From Desulfobacterales bacterium (lineage in GTDB: Bacteria > Desulfobacterota > Desulfobacteria > Desulfobacterales > Desulfobacteraceae), in assembly GCA_022361315.1 (NCBI GenBank), contig JAKSBB010000975.1, forward strand, positions 1 through 10,146: DNA of 10,146 bases, in the 5' to 3' direction. A model generated the notes under the pieces. The model made no database searches, had not been told where the DNA came from, and was given only the letters and a program-made list of their open reading frames with translations. The position numbers and the translations under genes were made by a program. Positions 1 to 6,407 of this stretch are shown one piece after another (positions within the stretch are counted from its first letter, which is position 1; every line of letters starts with the position of its first letter).

Positions 1-524
1 GGGTTCTCTCCGGTGGAGCGGACCTGGATGCCCAGCCGTGTTCTTTCCAAAAAGAACCAGGCGACCAGGGCCAGGACAATGGCCAGGTAAAAGAAGGGGC
101 TCTGGTTGAACACGGCCTGGCCGATGTACGGGAGGTCGCACAGGAAGGGAATTTCCACATTTTCCATTTTGATGGACAAAGGACGCCCCACGTAGGGTTT
201 GCCCATCATGCCGGAAAGGCCGAGGCCCAGCATGGTCAGGGCAAGGCCTGACACCACCTGGTTGGCCTGGAGCGATACCGAGGCAAAGGCATGGATAACG
301 GAAATGGCCATGCCGGCCCCAACCGCGGCAAGGACCCCCAGCCAGGGGTGTCCGGTGGTCATGGTTACAATGAATGCCACAACGGCCCCGACGGCCATCA
401 CCCCTTCAACGCCGAGGTTCAGAATGCCGGATCGCTCGCAGAGCACTTCTCCGGTGGTGGCCAGCAGCAGGGGCGTCCCTGCCACCATGGTTCTCTGAAT
501 GGTTGATATGATAATGTCTTCCAT
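1..524 (-). CDS. ABC transporter permease, BMP/nucleoside-importer type, second permease (partial, 3' end outside window)
   Basis: Inner-membrane permease of the branched-chain/ribose superfamily (BPD_transp_2), acting as the second channel subunit of the importer encoded by the three genes upstream. About 174 residues are visible, starting MEDIIISTIQRTMVAGTP; the protein then runs off the left edge at RSTGENP. The family hallmark SGILNLGVEGVM lies at about residues 32-43, followed by alternating hydrophobic helices to about residue 160. The start at 524 is chosen because AGGA lies 7 nt upstream of the ATG and it falls 9 nt after the stop of the first permease, as expected for tight co-translation. 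By family knowledge full-length members are about 300 aa, so roughly 40 percent is missing. Nothing looks broken within the visible part. Substrate is inferred from the operon (purine nucleosides or related bases), not visible in this subunit. Confidence 0.93.
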   Translation of the reverse strand, partial: MEDIIISTIQRTMVAGTPLLLATTGEVLCERSGILNLGVEGVMAVGAVVAFIVTMTTGHPWLGVLAAVGAGMAISVIHAFASVSLQANQVVSGLALTMLGLGLSGMMGKPYVGRPLSIKMENVEIPFLCDLPYIGQAVFNQSPFFYLAIVLALVAWFFLERTRLGIQVRSTGEN

Positions 525-533
525 AATTATGTC

Positions 534-1616
534 CTACCCTTTTTTTCCGAACCGGATGTGTACCTTGTGGTGTAAAAAATAATCCCCCATGATGAGGAAG
601 ATCAGCAGGATACCGTTAACGATCTGCACGGTGGCGGCCGGCAGCCCCAGGGAGATCTGGATGGCGTCCCCGCCAACAACGATACCGGCAAATACGAGGC
701 CGGAAAATATGGCGTACAGGGGGTTGAGTTTGGCCAGCCAGGCCACGATGATGGCGGTGAATCCGTATCCGGAGGATACCGATGCCGGATATCCCAGGTA
801 ATGGTGGATACCGGCCACTTCACCCACACCGGCAAAGCCTGCCAGTCCGCCGGAGATGGCCATGAGGATCAGGCTGGTTTTAAGAAAGTCGATACCCGCA
901 TACTTACCGGCATCCGGGTTTTCTCCCACCACCCTGGCCTCGTAGCCGAACCGGGTTTTGTAAATGACCACAGTCAAAAGTGCCGCAGACACCACGGCCA
1001 GAATCAGGGTGGCATAGTGAATCCGTGATCCGGGAATGACACCCAGGATGACGGAATCGGGCAGATTGTCCGTTCCGGGAAAACCGAACCGGGTTTTTCC
1101 TTTCCAGGGACCCACGATGAGCATGGTCAGGATCTCGGCGCAGATATAGTTGAGCATCAGGGTGGTGATGACTTCGTTGATGGCATATTTGATCTTGAGG
1201 ATGGCCGGGATTACCCCCCAGAGTGCGCCGCCCAGAAACCCCGCACCAAACACCAGGGGGACAATCAGGACGGAGGGCAGGGCCTCGCCAAAGGCCTGGG
1301 CGGTCCAGGTGGCGAAAATGGCCCCCATGAGCAACTGGCCTTCGGCCCCGATGTTCCAGAATTTGGCCCGGAAGGCCAGGGTCAGGCCGGCACCGATGAG
1401 GATCAGGGGAATGGCCTTGGTTATCGTTTCCTTGATGCCGTATGCGGATCCGAAAGACCCCATGAATATTTCTGAAATGGCAAACAGCGGATTGACACCG
1501 GCCGCAAGAAAGATGATGCTGATGACCATCAGCCCGGCTGCAAATGAGCCGACGCTGGTCATCAGGGATCTTGCGGCGGTAATATTATATCGATCACTGG
1601 TGGTAATCTGTATCAT
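534..1616 (-). CDS. ABC transporter permease, BMP/nucleoside-importer type, first permease
   Basis: A 360-residue polytopic inner-membrane protein, first permease of the importer (same family position as NupP of B. subtilis). Hydrophobic helices run from about residue 24 to the C terminus. Family-conserved blocks are visible: WNIGAEGQLLMG at 87-98 (usually F or W first), NEVITTLMLNYI at 147-158, and RVVGENPDAGKYAGI at 228-242. Length fits the family (about 350 aa). The ATG at 1616 has only a weak ribosome-binding site, unlike the next gene. Translation may depend on coupling from upstream or on a start that I cannot improve on; no better in-frame start with a Shine-Dalgarno is seen. It follows the ATPase gene after 79 nt and precedes the second permease by 9 nt, so all are one transcription unit. 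Confidence 0.95.
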   Translation of the reverse strand: MIQITTSDRYNITAARSLMTSVGSFAAGLMVISIIFLAAGVNPLFAISEIFMGSFGSAYGIKETITKAIPLILIGAGLTLAFRAKFWNIGAEGQLLMGAIFATWTAQAFGEALPSVLIVPLVFGAGFLGGALWGVIPAILKIKYAINEVITTLMLNYICAEILTMLIVGPWKGKTRFGFPGTDNLPDSVILGVIPGSRIHYATLILAVVSAALLTVVIYKTRFGYEARVVGENPDAGKYAGIDFLKTSLILMAISGGLAGFAGVGEVAGIHHYLGYPASVSSGYGFTAIIVAWLAKLNPLYAIFSGLVFAGIVVGGDAIQISLGLPAATVQIVNGILLIFLIMGDYFLHHKVHIRFGKKG

Positions 1617-1670
1617 GGTAATGGCTTTACGTAATTAGGTGTTTTTTTGTATCTTTGCCGGAAATCGTCT

Positions 1671-1708
1671 GGTTTAGATCGGGTTTAAACCGGGTTTAAA
1701 TCTGGTTA
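1671..1708. repeat. 11-bp tandem repeat, three copies plus a partial, over the 3' end of the ATPase gene
   Basis: On the plus strand, GGTTTA recurs at 1671, 1682 and 1693, and GGTTA follows at 1704, giving an exact 11-bp period. The units are GGTTTAGATCG, GGTTTAAACCG and GGTTTAAATCT. The second contains the 10-bp palindrome GGTTTAAACC. The ATPase stop codon (1696-1698) lies inside the third unit, so the array covers its last few codons and the start of the 79-nt gap before the permease gene. Likely a replication-slippage product; a regulatory role is possible but not shown. Confidence 0.75.
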
Positions 1709-3246
1709 TTTTCAGGTTGCGGCGTCTTATCTTCAAACCGTTTGGAGCCTGCCATCATCATGCCGATGTCACAAAGCCGCTCGTCATCGGCGTCCAGCAC
1801 ACCCATGAATTCGCCGGCAAAAATCACCGCCACCCGGTCGCAGAGTTCGAATATCTCCTCCAGATCCTCTGAAAAGAGAAGTACGGTGCTGCCCTGTCGT
1901 CTCAATTGAAGCAGGTGCTGGCGCAAAAATTCCGTGGCACCGACATCCAGTCCGTAAGTGGGATGTGAGGCCACCAGAAGATCCGGTTGTTCACTGATCT
2001 CACGGCCGAGAATCAACTTCTGGATATTACCGCCGGACAGGTTCCGGATCTGGTTGTTGATGGAGTGGGTGGAGACCTTAAAGTCCGAAATGATGGTTTT
2101 GGCGTGATTTTTCACCTGGCTGTACTTGAGAAAGTATCGTTTTGAGAACTTTTTCAGGTGGTGCTGTTTCAAAATTGCATTGTCGTAGAGGAAAAGCCCC
2201 GGTGCAATACCGAATCTGATCCGTTCTTCCGGCACGTGGGACACCCCGTAGTCGTATATTTTACGCGGGGACATATTGGTGATGTTCTGACCGTTGACCC
2301 GGATGTTCCCGGAGTTGATTTTCCGGATGCCGGTAATGGCTTCGGCCAGTTCTCTCTGACCATTGCCGGCGACACCCGCAATACCGAAAATTTCGTTTTT
2401 ATAGAGGTCGAAGGAGACGCCTTTAACGGCAGGCAGTCCCTTGTCTCCGGTCACATGGATATCCTCTACGGACAATACCTGTGACCCTTTTTCCATTTTT
2501 TCCCGGTCCACCTTGAAGGAGACATCACGGCCCACCATCATCCGGGCCAGACTCTGTTTGTTCATATCCTTGGTGTCGGCGTTCCCCACAATCTGTCCCT
2601 TCTGGAGTACGGTGACCCGGTCACAGATGTCCATGATTTCGTCCAGTTTGTGGGAGATAAAAATAATGGAGTGACCGTCTGCCTTCATCCGTCGCAGGAT
2701 GTCGATGAGTTCCTGAATCTCCTGGGGGGTGAGTACCGAGGTGGGTTCGTCCAGGATCAACAGATCAGCACCGTTGAGCAATGCCTTGATGATTTCCACC
2801 CGCTGCTGTTCACCGGCGGACAGCTGCCAGACCTTCTGGTTCAGGTCCATGCGAAAGTCAAACTGCCGTGAAAACTCCTTAACCCGTTCCCTGATTTGGA
2901 TTTTGGGAAAGAAGAAGGGGGTATCTTTATAGCCCAGGGCGATGTTTTCGATGACCGAATGATTCTGGACCAGCATGAAATGCTGATGAACCATGCCGAT
3001 GCCGTGTTTGATGGATTCCACCGGATTGGAAATCTTAATGGGCTTTCCGTTGATGCGTATCTGCCCGCCGTCCGGCTGGTAAAGGCCGTAAAGGATGTTC
3101 ATCAGGGTGGTCTTACCGGCGCCGTTCTCTCCCAGCAAACCTAAAATCTCACCGGAGTTGACGGTGAGATTGATGTCCTTGTTGGCATGGACTCCGTGGA
3201 AAGATTTACAGATGTCCACCATCTCAAGGCGTTGTATCTTTTTCAT
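1696..3246 (-). CDS. ABC transporter ATP-binding protein, two ATPase domains, BMP/nucleoside-importer type
   Basis: Cytoplasmic energy-coupling subunit with two tandem nucleotide-binding domains (516 aa, normal for the RbsA/NupO-like class). The N-terminal domain is intact: Walker A GENGAGKT at 39-46, Q-loop Q88, signature LSAGEQQR at 142-149, Walker B LLILDEP at 162-168, and switch H199. The C-terminal domain has a signature LSGGNIQK at 403-410 but a degenerate Walker A (GVAGNGQREL, 291-300, no GKT), a Walker B ending in ASHPT instead of DEPT, and SED where the switch histidine should be (459-461). Loss of the second site is common in this family, so hydrolysis probably occurs at one site only. 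The ATG at 3246 has no clear Shine-Dalgarno; it lies 22 nt downstream of the strong hairpin following the binding-protein gene. Its C terminus lies in an 11-bp tandem repeat. Confidence 0.96.
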   Translation of the reverse strand: MKKIQRLEMVDICKSFHGVHANKDINLTVNSGEILGLLGENGAGKTTLMNILYGLYQPDGGQIRINGKPIKISNPVESIKHGIGMVHQHFMLVQNHSVIENIALGYKDTPFFFPKIQIRERVKEFSRQFDFRMDLNQKVWQLSAGEQQRVEIIKALLNGADLLILDEPTSVLTPQEIQELIDILRRMKADGHSIIFISHKLDEIMDICDRVTVLQKGQIVGNADTKDMNKQSLARMMVGRDVSFKVDREKMEKGSQVLSVEDIHVTGDKGLPAVKGVSFDLYKNEIFGIAGVAGNGQRELAEAITGIRKINSGNIRVNGQNITNMSPRKIYDYGVSHVPEERIRFGIAPGLFLYDNAILKQHHLKKFSKRYFLKYSQVKNHAKTIISDFKVSTHSINNQIRNLSGGNIQKLILGREISEQPDLLVASHPTYGLDVGATEFLRQHLLQLRRQGSTVLLFSEDLEEIFELCDRVAVIFAGEFMGVLDADDERLCDIGMMMAGSKRFEDKTPQPENNQI

Positions 3247-3268
3247 AATGTTTTGTTAAATCTCGTTT

Positions 3269-3301
3269 AAAAAGGCCGGGAAAGGGTTTCCCGGCCTTTT
3301 T
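3269..3301 (-). terminator. Perfect 15-bp hairpin terminator between the binding-protein and ATPase genes (bidirectional form)
   Basis: AAAAAGGCCGGGAAA (3269-3283), a 3-nt loop (3284-3286) and the exact complement (3287-3301) form a 15-bp stem with a GC-rich core. The A/T ends supply a U-run in either direction. It lies 38 nt after the binding-protein stop and 22 nt before the ATPase start, inside an otherwise co-oriented operon. It most likely terminates a fraction of transcripts, or protects the 3' end of a stable binding-protein mRNA, so that binding protein exceeds permease and ATPase. Confidence 0.85.
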
Positions 3302-3339
3302 AGGATTTATATGCGGTTGAAGCCGCGGGTTTATTCGAC

Positions 3340-4527
3340 CTACTGGGGAATATTCCCGTTCACACCGTCCACATAGTACATGATGGACATCAGGTCACCG
3401 ATGGAGGCCTTTTCGCCGGCCTTGATCTTGAGGTTACCCTTGTTGTCCTTGATGGGACCGGTAAAGGGCTCAAAGACATCGCGTCCCTGTTTCATCTGCT
3501 CGTACCGTTTCATCACCAGGTCATAGGCGGAGATCTTACCGAATTCCTTGGAGTCGATCATGGCAGCTTTCAGTTCGGGAACAAACTTGGGGTTCACGGT
3601 TTCGGTGGCGGTGCCGCCGAGGATGGCTGCTTTTTCTTTGGCCAGCCAGAGCACGTCCTTATCTTCCATGTTTTCGCTGGTCCAGGTGCCGTTGTAGATG
3701 TTTTCCAGGATGGTGGCATAGATGCCGCCCCAGTCCATGTACTGACCGGAAACAACGGAGTCTTTGCCATAGGCCTGCATGGCGGAATAATGGGAGAAGC
3801 CGTAGATCTGTTTGCCTTTTTCGGTGTGATCCTGGCCCACTTCAATGACAGCCGGGGTATCTTCTGTGAAGGCCAGTGCATCGCAGCCCTCTGCAATCAG
3901 TGCTTCGGCAGCCTCTTTGGCCTTGTCCGGACCGTACCAGGCATAGATCCATTTTACGTCAACACTGGCTTCGGGGTTGGCGGCCTTTACGCCCAGGGCG
4001 TATGCGTTGATGTGACGGATAAGTTCGGGGATGGGGAATGCGGCCACGTAACCGATTTTATTGGTCTTGGTGAGGGCGCCGGCCATGAGACCGTTCAGGT
4101 AGTACATCTGGTAGAGGTCACCGAAGTAGGTGCCCACGTTCTTGGCGCGCTTGAACCCGGAGCAGTGCATGAGGATGTTGTCGGGGTACTTTTTGCCGGC
4201 CTTGATGGTGTCGTCCATATAGCCGAAGCTGGTGGTGAAAACCACGTCGCATTTCTGCTGCTGGATGAGACGGTCGATGATTCTCATGCTGTCGGATTCC
4301 GCAACAGACTCAACTATAACGGTTTCCAGCCAGGGAAATTTTTCTTCAGCGTATTTTTTACCCAGATCATGGGCGTGGGACCAGCCGTAGTCACCTACGG
4401 GGCCTACATAAATGAAACCTGCTTTGAGTTTCTTTTCAGCAGACGCATCCGGCACACCGGCAGACACCAGGATAAAAGAAAACACAAAGGTGAAAAATAA
4501 AGCAACGGCACTAAGTTTTGTCTTCAT
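3340..4527 (-). CDS. BMP-family periplasmic substrate-binding protein (PnrA/Med-like)
   Basis: Solute-binding protein that delivers ligand, by family knowledge usually purine nucleosides or bases, to the permeases encoded downstream. The 395-aa protein begins with a signal peptide: MKTK, a hydrophobic core at about residues 5-24, and a type I cleavage site after ASA (residue 30). No lipobox cysteine is present, so it should be soluble in the periplasm rather than a lipoprotein as in Gram-positives and spirochaetes. The mature part shows the two-lobe BMP fold pattern: KAGFIYVGPVGDYGWS (35-50), CDVVFTTSFGYMD (93-105), the hinge-region stretch NKIGYVAAFPIPELIRHINA (156-175), and CDALAFTEDTP (215-225). 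The ATG at 4527 has GGAG 6 nt upstream; an in-frame TTG 30 nt earlier is rejected because it would bury that site. Exact ligand cannot be read from sequence by eye. Confidence 0.94.
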   Translation of the reverse strand: MKTKLSAVALFFTFVFSFILVSAGVPDASAEKKLKAGFIYVGPVGDYGWSHAHDLGKKYAEEKFPWLETVIVESVAESDSMRIIDRLIQQQKCDVVFTTSFGYMDDTIKAGKKYPDNILMHCSGFKRAKNVGTYFGDLYQMYYLNGLMAGALTKTNKIGYVAAFPIPELIRHINAYALGVKAANPEASVDVKWIYAWYGPDKAKEAAEALIAEGCDALAFTEDTPAVIEVGQDHTEKGKQIYGFSHYSAMQAYGKDSVVSGQYMDWGGIYATILENIYNGTWTSENMEDKDVLWLAKEKAAILGGTATETVNPKFVPELKAAMIDSKEFGKISAYDLVMKRYEQMKQGRDVFEPFTGPIKDNKGNLKIKAGEKASIGDLMSIMYYVDGVNGNIPQ

Positions 4528-4530
4528 ATT

Positions 4531-4537
4531 CCTCTCC
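4531..4537 (-). promoter_or_regulatory. Ribosome-binding site that fixes the binding-protein start
   Basis: On the minus strand GGAGAGG lies just before the ATG at 4527 (GGAG with a 6-nt spacer). It decides between this ATG and an upstream in-frame TTG at 4557 that would add ten residues before the signal peptide. Confidence 0.8.
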
Positions 4538-4605
4538 AAAAATAATGTAAAAAACAATTATATAAAATGGTTGTGCAATAAATTTTCAGGTGAAAATCGG
4601 GAAGG

Positions 4606-4635
4606 ATCATACGATAAATCCCTGTTTACAGTCAA
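4606..4635 (-). promoter_or_regulatory. Sigma70-type promoter candidate for the ABC importer operon
   Basis: On the minus strand the -35 TTGACT (4630-4635) and -10 TATGAT (4606-4611) are separated by 18 bp, each matching 5 of 6 consensus bases. Transcription would start near 4599, giving a leader of about 70 nt. A second -10-like TATAAT at 4557-4562 lacks a convincing -35. The leader is too short for a known purine riboswitch, and none is seen. Confidence 0.6.
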
Positions 4636-4645
4636 CCTTTATGAT

Positions 4646-4684
4646 ACACGGGCAAGACTGCAACCCATGCTGTCTTGCCCGTGT
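4646..4684. repeat. 13-bp perfect inverted repeat with 13-nt loop between the Na+-pump genes and the importer promoter
   Basis: ACACGGGCAAGAC (4646-4658) and its exact complement (4672-4684) flank a 13-nt loop that can itself form three extra pairs. It lies 44 nt past the stop of the beta-subunit gene and 10 bp upstream of the importer -35 box. It may end the pump operon transcript, but neither side has a proper U-run directly after the stem, so a protein-binding dyad or an mRNA 3'-end stabiliser is as likely. Confidence 0.65.
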
Positions 4685-4728
4685 AATGCCTTTTTCAGGC
4701 GCTTGATAATTATTTTACAGGTGTATAC

Positions 4729-5853
4729 TTACATCATAAAACTCCACAGGATACCGGCACAAACCGCAGATCCGATAACCCCCGAAGAGTTACAGGCCAT
4801 GGCATGCATCAGCAGGAAGTTGGTGGGGTCTTCCTTAAGGCCCACCAGATGCACCTCCCGTGCGGATCCCGGAACGGCGGATACACCGGATGCCCCCAGG
4901 AGGGGATTGATCTTTTCTTTCATGAAGAGGTTCATGATCTTGGCGAAAATAACACCGGATGCCGTGGCAATACTGAATGCAACAGCACCCAGCAGAAAGA
5001 TGCCGATGGACTTGGCGTTGAGGAATACATCCCCCTGGGTGGATGCGCCAACGGTGAGTCCCAGAAAAATGGTTGCCGTGTCAATGACCGCGGTGCGGGC
5101 GGTGTTTGCCAGGCGGTCAACCACACCGGACTCCTTCATGATGTTACCGAAGAAGAAGGGTCCCAGCAGCGGAATGGACGCCGGTGCCAGAAAGCAGCAG
5201 AGGAAGAGACCCACCACCGGGAAGATCATTACCTCTTTTTTGGATACGGGTCTGGGTTCAGGCATACGGATCAGCCGTTCTTCACGGGAGGTCAAAAGCC
5301 GCATGATCGGTGGCTGGATAATGGGGATCAATGCCATATAAGAGTATGCGGCGATGGCGATGGGGCCGATCAGATGCGGTGCCAGTTTTGCAGTCAGGAA
5401 AATGGAGGTGGGGCCGTCCGCACCGCCGATAATGGCAATGGAGGCCGCCTCTTTGGAGGTGAACCCCAGCGCCATGGCACTCAGGAGTGTGGCCCATATC
5501 CCGGTCTGAGCCGCCGCCCCCAGAAGCATGAGCTTGGGCCTTGCAAGTAAGGATGAAAAATCGGTCATCGCACCGAGTCCGAGAAAAACGATGGAGGGAT
5601 AAACACCGGTGGTCACCCCGAAGTAGAGGTAGTGCAATACCGAGTTCGGTTCATAAATGCCCAGCCCGAAGCCTTTGAAAAAGGGGATGTTGCCGATCAG
5701 GACGCCAAAACCAATGGGCAGCAGCAGAAGGGGTTCATATTCCTTGGCGATGGCCAGATAGACAAATAGGGAGCCGATACCAAGCATTACAAAATTTCGA
5801 TACTCCGCAAGAAAAAATCCGGTGTTGGATATAAACTGGAGAAACAGTTCCAT
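4729..5853 (-). CDS. Sodium-ion-translocating decarboxylase beta subunit (OadB/GcdB/MmdB family)
   Basis: Polytopic inner-membrane subunit that decarboxylates carboxybiotin and couples this to Na+ export (374 aa, normal for the short OadB form). Visible signatures are YFGVTTGVYPSIVFLGLGAM (77-96), GGADGPTSIFL (143-153), IQPPIMRLL (179-187), NPLLGASGVSAVPGSAR (316-332) and EDPTNFLLMHAMAC (341-354). With a constant offset of 57 from Klebsiella OadB, all six residues known to matter for Na+ and H+ handling are kept: D146, Y172, N316, G320, S325 and R332. The final ANVAGQ-type stretch reads CNSSGV here. The ATG at 5853 is preceded by AGGA about 9 nt upstream. The gamma-like gene lies 134 nt upstream. 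No alpha or biotin-carrier gene is in the window, so whether the substrate is oxaloacetate, methylmalonyl-CoA, glutaconyl-CoA or malonate is unresolved. Confidence 0.95.
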   Translation of the reverse strand: MELFLQFISNTGFFLAEYRNFVMLGIGSLFVYLAIAKEYEPLLLLPIGFGVLIGNIPFFKGFGLGIYEPNSVLHYLYFGVTTGVYPSIVFLGLGAMTDFSSLLARPKLMLLGAAAQTGIWATLLSAMALGFTSKEAASIAIIGGADGPTSIFLTAKLAPHLIGPIAIAAYSYMALIPIIQPPIMRLLTSREERLIRMPEPRPVSKKEVMIFPVVGLFLCCFLAPASIPLLGPFFFGNIMKESGVVDRLANTARTAVIDTATIFLGLTVGASTQGDVFLNAKSIGIFLLGAVAFSIATASGVIFAKIMNLFMKEKINPLLGASGVSAVPGSAREVHLVGLKEDPTNFLLMHAMACNSSGVIGSAVCAGILWSFMM

Positions 5854-5987
5854 TCTTTTTTTCCTAAATTATTGTATAGGTTTCACCGCTAAGTTTTTCA
5901 CAACGCCGTGGCCTTACTGTGGGTGTGTATCACCTAACGGGTTCATCTTTATTATTTCTGGGGTATTTCCGGATCGTGGTCCGGTGG

Positions 5988-6386
5988 CTATCTTTTCCAG
6001 ACAAACAACCCTTCACCCTCCGGTACCAGTATTCCGGCAGCCCTGAAACGGCCAACCGTCAGGATGGGGTGGGGAAAATCGTTTTCCCCGGCAACCCGGT
6101 AAAGATCTTTTAACTCAAAGGGTTGCTCAAGCTTGTCAATCAGTGTCTGATAAATATCAGCTGCTTCCAGAATGTCTTCCGGGAAGACTTTGGGGACTGA
6201 TACCTCATCCTTGGCCGTGACTGCGGTCTCTGGGGCCGGTTCCTCTTTTTTGTCAAAGATGGCGACGATCTTGTGCAATTGAGAGATGATAAGGGCCAGG
6301 ATGGTTAATCCCGACATTACTATCAGCGGTCCGGTAATGGCCATTGCCCAGCCATTGTTGGCATTTATGGCTTCTAATCCGTACAA
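5988..6386 (-). CDS. OadG-family gamma-like subunit of a Na+-translocating decarboxylase
   Basis: Small membrane protein (132 aa) expected to anchor the decarboxylase alpha subunit to the beta subunit. One transmembrane helix is seen at about residues 13-36 (GWAMAITGPLIVMSGLTILA), typical of OadG. It is followed by a charged, Pro/Ala/Glu-rich linker (46-66) and a folded-looking C-terminal part (68-132) ending in VPEGEGLFVWKR. The C-terminal part is longer than in classical OadG (about 80-90 aa) and its role is unknown to me; it could contact a partner protein. The start is TTG at 6386, supported by a perfect AGGAGG with a 7-nt spacer and by the lack of an ATG before the helix. It follows the cNMP-domain gene by 21 nt and precedes the beta gene by 134 nt, all co-oriented. 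Family assignment rests on the N-terminal helix and on the neighbour. Confidence 0.82.
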   Translation of the reverse strand: MYGLEAINANNGWAMAITGPLIVMSGLTILALIISQLHKIVAIFDKKEEPAPETAVTAKDEVSVPKVFPEDILEAADIYQTLIDKLEQPFELKDLYRVAGENDFPHPILTVGRFRAAGILVPEGEGLFVWKR

Positions 6387-6393
6387 AGTGAAT

Positions 6394-6399
6394 CCTCCT
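6394..6399 (-). promoter_or_regulatory. Strong ribosome-binding site for the TTG-started gamma-like gene
   Basis: AGGAGG on the minus strand sits 7 nt before the TTG at 6386, in the 21-nt gap after the cNMP-domain gene. It is the best Shine-Dalgarno in the window and compensates for the weak start codon. Confidence 0.8.
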
Positions 6400-6407
6400 G
6401 TCCTAAT

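Noticed and set aside
1150..1638. Plus-strand open frame of about 162 codons
   Set aside because: Antisense to the first permease gene, with repeated Met/Ala/Pro composition typical of the complement of membrane-protein codons.
2500..2640. Degenerate second ATPase domain as a sign of gene decay
   Set aside because: Loss of Walker A and B residues in the second domain is usual for this importer family, and the reading frame is intact over normal length.
3790..4500. Plus-strand open frame of about 236 codons
   Set aside because: It is fully antisense to the clearly recognised BMP binding-protein gene, and its residue pattern is that of a mirror frame.
4528..4557. Extended start of the binding protein at an upstream TTG
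   Set aside because: It would add ten residues before the signal peptide and would bury the good ribosome-binding site at 4531-4537.
4528..4600. Purine riboswitch in the leader of the nucleoside-type importer
   Set aside because: The expected leader is only about 70 nt, and no conserved purine-riboswitch core or terminator/antiterminator pair is visible.
4412..5341. Long open frame on the plus strand (about 309 codons)
   Set aside because: It spans the antisense of the binding-protein start, the promoter gap and the OadB gene. The translation is basic, low in recognisable pattern and has no ribosome-binding site; it is a shadow frame.
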